From contig NZ_LT607409.1 of assembly GCF_900091505.1 (NCBI RefSeq), positions 4,588,001 to 4,652,000 of the forward strand: a stretch of 64,000 nucleotides of DNA, in the 5' to 3' direction. Both the position numbers and the translations under genes were made by a program. The notes under the pieces are model-generated. The model saw only the letters and a list, made by a program, of their open reading frames with translations. It had not been told where the DNA came from and searched no databases. Shown in pieces: positions 8,961 through 18,874 of this stretch (within the stretch, counting starts at the first letter, position 1; each line of letters opens with the position of its first letter). The stretch comes from Micromonospora chokoriensis. Its GTDB lineage: Bacteria; Actinomycetota; Actinomycetes; Mycobacteriales; Micromonosporaceae.

Positions 8961-10550
8961 GTGTGCGGCATCGCGTTGAGCATCGGCCCCGAGGCCGACC
9001 CGGCGACGTTCCGGCGGATGCTCGCCGCCCTGGCCCCGCGCGGTGAGGTCACCGAGACCCGGTCGGAGAACGGTCTGCTCGCCGGCACCCGTCGGCTTCG
9101 GATCGTCGACCGGGACCGGGCGGTGCAGCCGTGGACCTCCACCGACGAACGCTGGCTGCTCTGCTTCAACGGCGAGATCTTCAACTACCGGGAGCTGCGG
9201 GCGCAGCTGACCCGCCTCGGGCAGGCCTTCCGCACCGACAGCGACACCGAGGTGCTGCTCGCCGCGTTCCAGCAGTGGGGCGAGGCGGCGGTGACCCGGC
9301 TCCGCGGCGAGTACGCCTTCGCGGCCGTCGAGCGGGCCACCGGCCGGACCTACCTGGCCCGCGACCCGGTGGGGGTGAAGCCGCTGTACTGGTCTCGCCG
9401 CCCCGGCTGCCTGCACCTCGCCTCCGAGGTCAAGGCGCTCGTCGGGCACGGCGCCCCGATCTGCGAGGTGCCGCCCGGGCACCACGGTTGGGCGGAGGCG
9501 GACGGGCACGTGCGACTGAGGCCGCACGTCGACCTGCTCACCATCGGCGCGGGCCTGCCGGTCATCGACGACCCGGACGAGGCCGCCCTGCTCGTCCGTG
9601 CCGCGTTGAGCGACGCGATCCGGATGCGGGTGGAGACCGACCTGACCGTCGGGGTGGTGCTCTCCGGTGGGTTGGACAGCTCGTTGACACTGCGGCAGGT
9701 CCGCGACATCCACCCCGACTGCGTCGCGGTGACGGTCGGCGTGGCGGACAGCCCCGACGTGGCGTACGCCCGGCGGCTCGCCGCCGACCTCGACGTGCCG
9801 CACGTGGTGGTCGAGCTGCGTCCGCGCGACATCCGGCTCGCCGACGTCCGGGAGGCGATCCGGATCTCCGAGCTGACCGAGTACGGCGACATCATCAACG
9901 CGGTGGTCTCGGTGCCGATCTTCCGGCGGTTGCGCGACCTGGGCATCAAGGTGGTGCTCACCGGCGACGGCTCCGACGAGTTGTTCGGCGGCTACCCGAT
10001 GTACCACCGAGTCGGTCCCGCCGCGGCGCGCAGGCTGTTCCTGCACCGCATCCGCAACCTGTGCCGTACGGAGTTGCAGCGGGTCGACCGGGCCGCCATG
10101 GGGCACGGGGTGGAGGCACGGCTGCCGTTCCTCGACCTCAGCGTGGTGGAACTGGCGATGCGGCTGCCGCTGAATCTGAAGATCCGCCACGGACAGGAGA
10201 AGTGGATCGTCCGGCGGGCGTTCGCGGACGTGCTGCCCGACTACATCCTGCGTCGGCCCAAGAACCCGATGTCCTACTCGTCCGGGTTGCACGAGCGGGT
10301 CCGGCTGTACAAGCCGCTGTTCGCCCGGCTGCACCGCTCGTTCGGCTACGACCTGCAGGAGCCGGTCCGGCGGGACTTCGACAGTGTCCTCAGCCGCTGC
10401 GGCAACGACCTGGACCGGGCGATCGCGGACGGGCTGAGCCGGTCCGACTACACCGTCCTGGAGCATGCCCGTGACCTGGTCGGCGCGGCCAGGTGGAACG
10501 CCGCGCCGATGGTCCGTCGACTGGTCGGCCCGCGCCCGGCCCGCCGCTGA
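8961..10550 (+). CDS. asnB: asparagine synthetase (glutamine-hydrolysing)
   Basis: Converts aspartate, ATP and glutamine to asparagine, AMP and glutamate. It has 529 residues, a little shorter than housekeeping AsnB. The Ntn-type glutaminase domain starts with the nucleophile Cys2 (GTG-TGC), which fixes the start, and carries FNGEIFNYRELR (69-80). The synthetase domain has the PP-loop SGGLDSS (235-241) and a second conserved block TGDGSDELFGGYP. Because Cys2 is intact it is a true glutamine-dependent enzyme, unlike lasso-peptide cyclases. Proteins of this type can also amidate other acids in secondary metabolism. The preceding unknown gene, four bases upstream, is its likely partner. Confidence 0.93.
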   Translation: MCGIALSIGPEADPATFRRMLAALAPRGEVTETRSENGLLAGTRRLRIVDRDRAVQPWTSTDERWLLCFNGEIFNYRELRAQLTRLGQAFRTDSDTEVLLAAFQQWGEAAVTRLRGEYAFAAVERATGRTYLARDPVGVKPLYWSRRPGCLHLASEVKALVGHGAPICEVPPGHHGWAEADGHVRLRPHVDLLTIGAGLPVIDDPDEAALLVRAALSDAIRMRVETDLTVGVVLSGGLDSSLTLRQVRDIHPDCVAVTVGVADSPDVAYARRLAADLDVPHVVVELRPRDIRLADVREAIRISELTEYGDIINAVVSVPIFRRLRDLGIKVVLTGDGSDELFGGYPMYHRVGPAAARRLFLHRIRNLCRTELQRVDRAAMGHGVEARLPFLDLSVVELAMRLPLNLKIRHGQEKWIVRRAFADVLPDYILRRPKNPMSYSSGLHERVRLYKPLFARLHRSFGYDLQEPVRRDFDSVLSRCGNDLDRAIADGLSRSDYTVLEHARDLVGAARWNAAPMVRRLVGPRPARR

Positions 10551-10586
10551 CCAGCGGTCACCCGGCGGCGTCGGGTCGGCCGGCGT

Positions 10587-11798
10587 TCAGCTCACCAGCA
10601 GCAGCGCCCCGACCGCGGTGAGCGTGCCGGTGACCGCGAGCAGCGCGCTGGTGAGCACGAACCGGGTCACCGGCACCGCCACTCCGGCGGCGCGACACCG
10701 CTCGAACCAGAGCAGCGTGGCCAGCGACGCCCAGGGGGCGGCCAGCGGGCCGACGTTGGTGCCGATCAGCAGGGCCAGCAGGCGGGTGTGGTCGGCGCTC
10801 GGCAGCACCGACTCGCCGGCCAGGTAGGCCGGTAGGTTGTTCACCCCGTTGGCCAGCAGCGCTCCGGTGCCTCCGGCGCGCAGGGCGCCCAGCGCCCCGC
10901 CGTCGGCGCCGAGCAGGGTGCCGACCAGGTCGTCCAGCCCGTGCCGGCCGAGGGTCTGCACCACCAGGAACAGGCCGGTGACGAAGAACAGCAGGCGCAC
11001 CGGGACCAGCCCCGGGCGCAGCGTCGCGGGGGAGCGGACGACGAACCCGACCAGCACCAGCGCGAGCGCGACGGTGGAGGCCAGACCGATCTCCACTCCG
11101 GCGAGGATGCCGGCGACGAACAGCAGACAACCGGCCAGCGCCGTGCGGTGCAGCACCGGATCGGCGGGCACGTGGGGGGCCGGCGCAACGAACCGTCCGC
11201 CGACGGGTCGGTCCCGCCGCCACCACCCGAACCAGAGCACGGCCATGGTGACCGCGACGGCGGCGACCTGCGGCAACGCCATCCGGGCCGCGTACGTCAG
11301 GGGTGCCAGGTCGACCCGGTCGGCCGCCAGCAGGTTCGTCAGGTTCGACACCGGCAACAGCAGGCTGGCGGTGTTGGCCAACCAGACCGTGGTGACGGCG
11401 AGCGGGGCGGCGGGAATCCGCAGGTTGCGGGCCAGCGCGAGCAGGACCGGGGTGAGCAGCACCGCGGTGGTGTCGAGGTTGAGCACGAGGGTGGTGAGTG
11501 TGGCAAGACCGCCGCAGAGCAGGAACAGCGCCGCCCAGCGGCCCCGGGAGGCCCGGGCCAGTCGACTGGCCAGCACGTCGAAGACACCGGCCACGGCGGT
11601 CAGCTCGGCCAGCACGATCACGGTGCCGAGGAACAGCAGCAGCGGCAGGATCCGGTGCAGGGTCTGGGTGGTCTCCGCGCGGGGGAGCAGCCCGCTCAGC
11701 GCGCAGGCCGCGCCGAGCACGGCGAGCACGGCCGCCACCACGTCCAGCGGGTGGGGCCGCCGGCGCGTGGTCGGTTCGGGCGGGGCGGCGACTGTCAC
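10587..11798 (-). CDS. ArsB/NhaD-like ion transporter (IT superfamily)
   Basis: Integral membrane protein of 403 residues with about eleven hydrophobic segments. Features of the ArsB/SLC13 ion-transporter fold are visible: two inverted halves, a hairpin motif with NNLPAYLAG (about 310), and the late TNVGPLAAPWASLATLLWFE motif, which is close to the ArsB signature. Arsenite or another oxyanion or organic anion is the likely substrate; no arsR, arsC or arsA sits beside it, so arsenic export is unproven. The start is a GTG. It converges on the asparagine synthetase gene with only 36 bp between the stops and no strong terminator. Confidence 0.82.
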   Translation of the reverse strand: MTVAAPPEPTTRRRPHPLDVVAAVLAVLGAACALSGLLPRAETTQTLHRILPLLLFLGTVIVLAELTAVAGVFDVLASRLARASRGRWAALFLLCGGLATLTTLVLNLDTTAVLLTPVLLALARNLRIPAAPLAVTTVWLANTASLLLPVSNLTNLLAADRVDLAPLTYAARMALPQVAAVAVTMAVLWFGWWRRDRPVGGRFVAPAPHVPADPVLHRTALAGCLLFVAGILAGVEIGLASTVALALVLVGFVVRSPATLRPGLVPVRLLFFVTGLFLVVQTLGRHGLDDLVGTLLGADGGALGALRAGGTGALLANGVNNLPAYLAGESVLPSADHTRLLALLIGTNVGPLAAPWASLATLLWFERCRAAGVAVPVTRFVLTSALLAVTGTLTAVGALLLVS

Positions 11799-11887
11799 AT
11801 CGGGTCACGTTGGCACAGGCCCTGACCTCGCGCTCGGCAACCCCGGGAGAGGGTGACCGGTCCCACGGCGTCGCTCTCCCCGGACGT

Positions 11888-11928
11888 GGCCGGGCCCGGC
11901 CCCCGAAGATCGGGGACCGGGCCCGGCC
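11888..11928. terminator. 19-bp GC-rich hairpin terminator
   Basis: Arms GGCCGGGCCCGGCCCCCGA and TCGGGGACCGGGCCCGGCC pair with one mismatch around a three-base loop. It lies 30 bp past the stop of the LVIVD protein gene, so it probably ends that transcript. Confidence 0.75.
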
Positions 11929-11957
11929 GCGTGCTCGGTGCCGACCAGCCTCGGTGC

Positions 11958-13403
<1,446 letters not shown>

Positions 13404-13541
13404 CGGCGGGGCCCTTCGCAAGGGGGAGACGATGGTCGACACGTTACCGCCCGACGAAGAACGTCGATGTGAGCTGGATCACATGAAAGTGAGTTCTTCA
13501 ATGGATAGCATCGCGGTGACCTCGACCTCAGGGAGTGGCCC

Positions 13542-14249
13542 ATGACCAATCGGCGCGCGCGCACCCTGGCAGTCGTCACACTGGCGCTCGTGTTGCCACT
13601 GGTGGCGTTCCTGGTGATCCGTCTCGGCGACGACACCGGCACGGGCACCGGGCGACCGGTCTCCGCCCCCGCCGCCTCCACCGCGCCGCCGACGGTCAGC
13701 CCCGTCCCCACCGACCTGACCGTCATCGCGCCCGGCCGCCCCGGGGAGACGGCGGCCACCCGCCCCGCGCACGAGGTCCGTGACGTCGGCCCCGCCCCGC
13801 ACAACTCGCTGGACGTCGCGTTCGTCCAGATGATGATCCCGCACCACGCGCAGGCCCTGGCGATGGCGGAGCTCGCCCCGGACCGGGCCGCCGACCCCGA
13901 CGTCCGTGCGATCGCCGAGCGCATCCGCGCCAGTCAGGGGCCGGAGATGGGCATGATGCGCGGTTGGCTGCAGACCCGCGGCCTCCCGGCGGAGGTCCAG
14001 GGGCACGACCACGGCACCATGCGCGGCATGCAGTCGCCCGAGGCGATGCGGCAGCTCGCCGCCACCCGGGGCGCCGACTTCGACCGGCTCTTCGTCCGGA
14101 TGATGACCGAGCATCACCAGGGCGCCATCGAGATGGCCACCAAACTGCTCACGGTGGGCGCCGACCTGACGCTCAACGAGTTCGCCAACGCCGTCGCCAC
14201 CGAGCAGACCGTCGAGATCGACCGCATGCGCGAGATCCTCGACTCCTGA
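13542..14249 (+). CDS. DUF305 family membrane-anchored or secreted protein
   Basis: A 235-residue protein with an N-terminal hydrophobic anchor (LAVVTLALVLPLVAFLVI, about 8-25), a Thr/Pro-rich linker and a DUF305 domain (about 85-235). Both signature His/Met-rich blocks are present: FVQMMIPHHAQALAMAEL and FVRMMTEHHQGAIEMATKL, with DHGTMRGM between them. DUF305 proteins are ferritin-like four-helix bundles exported to the cell envelope, and their His/Met richness suggests copper or other metal binding (inference). It is transcribed divergently from the LVIVD propeller gene, so the two may form an envelope pair. Confidence 0.88.
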   Translation: MTNRRARTLAVVTLALVLPLVAFLVIRLGDDTGTGTGRPVSAPAASTAPPTVSPVPTDLTVIAPGRPGETAATRPAHEVRDVGPAPHNSLDVAFVQMMIPHHAQALAMAELAPDRAADPDVRAIAERIRASQGPEMGMMRGWLQTRGLPAEVQGHDHGTMRGMQSPEAMRQLAATRGADFDRLFVRMMTEHHQGAIEMATKLLTVGADLTLNEFANAVATEQTVEIDRMREILDS

Positions 14250-14304
14250 GCCCGGACGCGGGGCCCGAGGGCGGGCAGCGCCGGAGCACGTACCCTGGGT
14301 GACC

Positions 14305-15510
14305 GTGAGACGCACCCTGTTCGGTCGCCCGCTGCGCGGCGTCGCCTTCGACGTGGCCGTCGCGGCCCTGGTGGTGCTCGTCTCCGTGGCCTCGGCGGTC
14401 GCCCAGCCCGGCGGGTGGGCGGCCACCCTGGTCGGCGTGGGGATGGCGGTGGCGCTGCTGTTCCGCCGTACCCACCCGAGACCGGTGACCGTGGTGGTCG
14501 CGGCGCTCGCCCTCGTCCAGGTGGTCGCCGAGTGGGGCCCCCTCGTCTACGACGTCGCCGTCCTGATCGCCCTCTACAGCATGGTGAAGTACGGCGAGCG
14601 GCTCCGCGACGGGGTCCTGGCCGGCGCGGTCGCCGCCGTGGGCGTGCTGCTGGCCACCGCGCAGACCCCCGGCGTCATCCAGTGGTGGGTCACCGCGCTG
14701 TGGTACGCCCTGGTCACCGGCGCGGTGTGGCTGGTAGCGCTGAACGTGCGCACCCGCCGGCTCTACGTGCTCAGCCTGGAGGAACGGGCCACCACCCTGG
14801 AACGCGAACGGGAGGCCGAGTCCCGGGCGGCGGTCGCCGAGGAACGCACCCGGATCGCACGGGAGCTGCACGACGTGGTCGCCCACAGCATGGCGGTGAT
14901 GATCGTGCAGGCGGACGGCGCGCGGTTCATGCTCGACCGTGACCCCGACCAGGCGCGTACCGCGGTGAAGGTGGTGGCGGACACCGGCCGGCAGGCCCTG
15001 GAGGAGATGCGTCGGCTGGTCGGCGTCCTGCGCGACGCCGGACCGGGCGGCACCGACGGGTCCGTCGTGGCCGCCGACCCGGAGCACCGCCGCCTGGCCC
15101 TGGCCGAGCTGCCCGACCTGCTGGCGAGGTTCGACGACGCCGGCCTGCGGATCCGCAGCACCGTCACCGGGGCGCCCCCGGCACTGCCCCCGGGCTTGGA
15201 GCTGACCGTCTACCGGGTCGTGCAGGAGGCGCTGACCAACGCGCTCAAGCACGCCGGGGTCGGCGCCCGCGTCGAGGTCGCGCTGACCTACGGCGACGAG
15301 GCCGTCGTGGTCCGGGTCCTCGACAACGGTCTGGGCCGCCCCCTGGTCAGCCCGGCGCCGTCGGGCGGTCACGGCCTGCTCGGCATGCGGGAGCGGGTGA
15401 CGGTGTACGACGGCAGCCTCACCGCCGGCCCCCGGCCGGTCGGGGGCTGGCAGGTCGAGGTGCGGCTACCGCTACCGTCGGAGCCGGCAACGGAGGTGAT
15501 CGCGGCATGA
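14305..15510 (+). CDS. two-component sensor histidine kinase (HisKA_3 type)
   Basis: Sensor kinase of about 401 residues with five membrane helices (to about residue 150) and a coiled segment (LEERATTLEREREAE). The dimerisation/phospho-acceptor helix is RIARELHDVVAHSMAVMIVQ (acceptor His about 189), followed by a HATPase domain with VVQEALTNALKHA and GHGLLGMRERV. Start: a TACCCT box lies eight bases before this GTG and only two before another GTG six bases upstream, so the start is between these two. The stop overlaps the regulator start (ATGA). It belongs to the large actinobacterial family often paired with ABC transporters; here an FtsX-type permease follows the regulator. Confidence 0.92.
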   Translation: MRRTLFGRPLRGVAFDVAVAALVVLVSVASAVAQPGGWAATLVGVGMAVALLFRRTHPRPVTVVVAALALVQVVAEWGPLVYDVAVLIALYSMVKYGERLRDGVLAGAVAAVGVLLATAQTPGVIQWWVTALWYALVTGAVWLVALNVRTRRLYVLSLEERATTLEREREAESRAAVAEERTRIARELHDVVAHSMAVMIVQADGARFMLDRDPDQARTAVKVVADTGRQALEEMRRLVGVLRDAGPGGTDGSVVAADPEHRRLALAELPDLLARFDDAGLRIRSTVTGAPPALPPGLELTVYRVVQEALTNALKHAGVGARVEVALTYGDEAVVVRVLDNGLGRPLVSPAPSGGHGLLGMRERVTVYDGSLTAGPRPVGGWQVEVRLPLPSEPATEVIAA

Positions 15511-16172
15511 CGATCCGAGTGGTGATCGTGGACGACCAGGCGCTGGTCCGCGCCGGGTTCCGCATGGTGCTGGACTCCCAGCCCGACCTGGAGGTGGTCG
15601 GCGAGGCGATCGACGGCGCCGACGCCCTGCGGGTGCTCGCCCGCACCGAGGCCGACGTCGTCGTGATGGACATCCGGATGCCGACCATGGACGGGGTGGA
15701 GGCGACCCGGCGGCTCTGCGCCGACCGGCCCGCCGGTCCACCCCGGGTGCTGGTGTTGACCACCTTCGACACCGAGGCCGACGCGTTCGCGGCCCTGCAG
15801 GCCGGTGCGAGTGGGTTCCTGCTCAAGAACGTCCCACCGGAGGAGCTGCTGGCCGCGATCCGGGTGGTGGCCCAGGGCGACTCCGTGGTCGCCCCGTCGA
15901 TCACCCGACGGCTGCTGGACCGTTTCGCCGGGCAACTCGGCACCCCGCCGACCGCCGACCCTCGACTGGCGCAGCTCACCGAACGGGAACGGGAGGTGCT
16001 GCTGCTGGTCGCCCAGGGGCTGTCCAACGTGGAGATCGCCAACCGGGTGCACGTGGCCGAGGCGACGGTGAAGACACACGTCGGGCGGATCCTGGCGAAG
16101 CTCCAGCTCCGCGACCGGGTGCAGGCGGTGGTCCTGGCGTACGAGAGCGGGCTGGTCACGCCCGGCGGATGA
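15507..16172 (+). CDS. NarL/LuxR-type response regulator
   Basis: A 221-residue regulator, coupled to the kinase by a four-base overlap. The receiver domain has VIVDDQALVRAGF, the phospho-acceptor Asp in DVVVMDIRMPTMDGVEA, VLVLTTF and the Lys in FLLKNV. The LuxR HTH at about 150-215 reads LTEREREVLLLVAQGLSN ... ATVKTHVGRIL. It is likely to control the FtsX-type permease gene that begins about 150 bp downstream, since this arrangement is common in actinobacterial antimicrobial-response loci; that is inference. Complete and typical in length. Confidence 0.95.
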   Translation: MTIRVVIVDDQALVRAGFRMVLDSQPDLEVVGEAIDGADALRVLARTEADVVVMDIRMPTMDGVEATRRLCADRPAGPPRVLVLTTFDTEADAFAALQAGASGFLLKNVPPEELLAAIRVVAQGDSVVAPSITRRLLDRFAGQLGTPPTADPRLAQLTEREREVLLLVAQGLSNVEIANRVHVAEATVKTHVGRILAKLQLRDRVQAVVLAYESGLVTPGG

Positions 16173-16319
16173 CGCCGCGTACGACCTGGGTCGTAGGCAC
16201 CGGCGGGAGCACCGCGACCCGGGGCGCACACAGGTCGAGCGCGCAGGTGGAGATCGACGGGCAGGTGTCGGTCCTAGCGTCGGAAGGGTCCGATCCGCCA
16301 CCTGCACCGGGAGCCCCGC

Positions 16320-18794
16320 TTGATCCGCCTGACCCTGCGCTCGCTGCGTGCCGAGGCGCTGCGCATGCTGCTCTCCGCGCTGGCCGTCGTGCTCGGCGTC
16401 GCGTTCGTCGCCGGCACCATGATCTTCGTCGACGGGATGCGCGCCGGGACGTACGAGCGGGCCGGCACGTTCGACCGCCACACCGACCTGGGTGTCTACT
16501 CGGCCGGGCGGGAGGCGCTGCCGCCGACCCTGGTCGACCGGGTGCGCGCGGTCGACGGGGTGGCCGCGGCGGGCGGTGAGCTGACCAACACGGCGGGGGT
16601 GCTCGGCGTCGACGGCCGACCGGTCCTCGGCTTCACCATGCTCGCCGCGATCCCCACCGAGGACGCCCTGCGCTCGTACGACGTGGTCGCCGGACGGTTG
16701 CCCGACCGCGCCGGAGAGGTGGTGCTCGACGCGAAGACGGTCGCCGCGGAGGGCTTCGCGCTCGGCGCCGCGGTCCGCGTCGGTGGTTCCAGCGGTCCGG
16801 CCCGGCCGTACACCCTGGTCGGCACGGTCGACGTGGCGGGCACCGCCCGTGATGTCGGCGGCCCGTTCGTCGGGATGGTCGGGCCGGACGCCCTGGCCCT
16901 CACCGGCGAGCGTGGGTACGGCCGGATCCTGGTGGCGGCCCGACCGGGTGCTTCCGTCGCGGCGCTGACCGACCGGCTGCGCGCCGTGGTCGACGGCGAG
17001 GCCGTGGTGAAGAGCCGTCAGCAGATCCTCGACGAGGCCGTGGAGGACGCGGTCCGCAACCTGGACCAGTTCCGGATGCTGTTGTTGATCTTCGTCGGGG
17101 TCGCCGTGGTGGTGGCCGGCTTCGTCATCGCCAACACGTTCGCGATCGTGTTGGCGCAGCGCACCCGGCGTACCGCCCTGCTGCGCCTGGTCGGGGCCAC
17201 GCGCGGTCAGGTCTTCCGGGCCGCCGTGCTGGAGTCGGCGGTGCTGGGGCTGGTGGCCTCCGCGTGCGGTGTGCTGCTCGGGGTGGTCCTCGCCGGCGGG
17301 ATGCGACTGGTGATGTCCCGACTGGACGCGCCGGTCGCCGGCGGCCTGACCGTGACCGGCTCGACAGTCCTCACCGGACTGCTCCTGGGCACCGCGTTGA
17401 CAGTGTGCGCCGCTCTGCTCCCGGCCTGGCGGGGGACCCGGGTCGCCCCGGTGGCCGCGCTGACCGACGCCGCGGTGCAGCCCGCGCGCGCCGCTGGTCG
17501 GGTGCGGCTGGCTGCCGGCGCAGTGGTCCTGGCCGTCGGTGTGGCGGCGCTGATCGGCGCCGCCGGCGCGGGCCAACTGCTGCTGGTGGCGGCCGGCGGG
17601 GTGCTGACCTTCTTCGGGATCGTCCTGTTCGGGCCGGTGCTCGTCCCGGCCCTGGCCCGGGTCTTCGGCTGGCCGGCCCGCCGCGTGCTCGGGACGATCG
17701 GCGACCTGGCGGTGGCCAACACGACCCGCAACCCGCGGCGGGTCGCCGCGAGCGCCACCGCCCTGGTGATCGGGATCGGGCTGGTGTCGGCGTTCATGGT
17801 CGGCGCCCGCAGCACCAAGGACGGCATCGAACGCAGCGTGGACGCCCAGATCGGCACCGACTTCGTGATCAGCGGTATCGGTCAGAACCTGCCGGCCGCG
17901 CTCGCCGGCGAGCTCACCGCCCGACCCGAGTTGGGCGTCGTGCACGAGCAGCGCAGCACCGTCGTCGGTGACGTCGAGATCCGCGCGGCCCACCCGGCGC
18001 TGGTCGGCCGGACCCTGGGTGCGGTGCTCACCGGCGACGCCGGTCGGGTCGGGCCGGGGCAGGTGCTGGTACACCGGGAGTTGGCGCAGGCCCGCGGCTG
18101 GCAGGTCGGGTCACCGGTGACGGTGCGGGGCCACTCGTTCCAGGTGGCCGCCGTGGTCACCGACGACACGGCCGGCGACGGCGCGCCCACCGGACACGTC
18201 ATCGACATGGCCGACGCCGACTTCGCCACGCTCTTCCCCGACCAGCGTGGTTTCCTCGCCGAGGTCGACCCCGCCGCCGGGGTGAGCGCCGAGCAGGCCC
18301 GGGCGGTGATCGAGACGGTGCTGGGCCGCTACCCGACGGTGAACCTGTTGGACCAGGGCGCGTACAAGAAGATGCTGACCGGCACCGTCGACATGCTGCT
18401 CGTCTTCGTCACCGCGCTGCTCGGCCTGGCGGTGGTGATCGCACTGGTCGGCGTGGCGAACACGCTGAGCCTGTCGGTGGTCGAACGGACCAGGGAGAAC
18501 GCGGTGCTGCGGGCGGTCGGGCTCACCCGGGGTCGCATGCGGGCCGTACTCGCCGTGGAGGCGGTGCTGATGGCGCTGGTCGGCGCGGTGCTCGGCGTGG
18601 CGCTGGGCACCGGCGTCAGCGCCTCCGCGATGGCCCTGCTGGCCCGCCTCGGCGGGGACTTCCACGTGGTGCTGCCGCTCGGTCAGCTCGGTCTGACCCT
18701 CGCGGTCGCGGTGGTGGCCGCCCTGCTCGCCTCCGTGCTGCCGGCCCGCCGGGCGCTGTCCCGTCCGGTCGTCGAGGCGCTGGCCGACCAGTGA
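16320..18794 (+). CDS. FtsX-type ABC transporter permease (MacB-like, double)
   Basis: An 824-residue membrane protein with ten expected helices. An N-terminal helix (RMLLSALAVVLGVAFVAGTM) is followed by a large MacB-type periplasmic-core domain, a first FtsX domain (about 250-370), a second extracellular domain, and a C-terminal FtsX domain (about 690-815). This duplicated form is common in actinobacterial export or peptide-stress ABC systems. The start is a TTG, chosen because it gives the family start MIRLTLRSLRAEALR. Unusually, no ATP-binding subunit lies beside it; it would need one encoded elsewhere. The upstream two-component pair probably regulates it. Confidence 0.88.
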   Translation: MIRLTLRSLRAEALRMLLSALAVVLGVAFVAGTMIFVDGMRAGTYERAGTFDRHTDLGVYSAGREALPPTLVDRVRAVDGVAAAGGELTNTAGVLGVDGRPVLGFTMLAAIPTEDALRSYDVVAGRLPDRAGEVVLDAKTVAAEGFALGAAVRVGGSSGPARPYTLVGTVDVAGTARDVGGPFVGMVGPDALALTGERGYGRILVAARPGASVAALTDRLRAVVDGEAVVKSRQQILDEAVEDAVRNLDQFRMLLLIFVGVAVVVAGFVIANTFAIVLAQRTRRTALLRLVGATRGQVFRAAVLESAVLGLVASACGVLLGVVLAGGMRLVMSRLDAPVAGGLTVTGSTVLTGLLLGTALTVCAALLPAWRGTRVAPVAALTDAAVQPARAAGRVRLAAGAVVLAVGVAALIGAAGAGQLLLVAAGGVLTFFGIVLFGPVLVPALARVFGWPARRVLGTIGDLAVANTTRNPRRVAASATALVIGIGLVSAFMVGARSTKDGIERSVDAQIGTDFVISGIGQNLPAALAGELTARPELGVVHEQRSTVVGDVEIRAAHPALVGRTLGAVLTGDAGRVGPGQVLVHRELAQARGWQVGSPVTVRGHSFQVAAVVTDDTAGDGAPTGHVIDMADADFATLFPDQRGFLAEVDPAAGVSAEQARAVIETVLGRYPTVNLLDQGAYKKMLTGTVDMLLVFVTALLGLAVVIALVGVANTLSLSVVERTRENAVLRAVGLTRGRMRAVLAVEAVLMALVGAVLGVALGTGVSASAMALLARLGGDFHVVLPLGQLGLTLAVAVVAALLASVLPARRALSRPVVEALADQ

Positions 18795-18825
18795 CCGGAG
18801 ACGGCTGCTCGGACGGACATCCGCC

Positions 18826-18861
18826 GGCCGGTCCCGCGAACTGTCGCAGGCGGGACCGGCC
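18826..18861. terminator. 12-bp hairpin between convergent genes
   Basis: GGCCGGTCCCGC and GCGGGACCGGCC pair perfectly around a 12-base loop between the permease and the nucleotide-sugar dehydrogenase genes; probably a bidirectional terminator. Confidence 0.75.
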
Positions 18862-18874
18862 AGCGGTGCCGGGT

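Noticed and set aside
8961..10550. Lasso-peptide macrocyclase instead of asparagine synthetase
   Set aside because: Cys2 and the glutaminase domain are intact and no precursor peptide or B-type protease lies nearby.
10587..11798. Arsenic-resistance operon
   Set aside because: Only an ArsB-like transporter is present; no arsC, arsA or metal-type arsR adjoins it.
15369..18074. A 901-codon open frame on the minus strand opposite the kinase, regulator and permease genes
   Set aside because: Antisense shadow caused by high G+C; composition is His/Gln/Arg-rich without motifs, while the plus-strand genes have full domain signatures.
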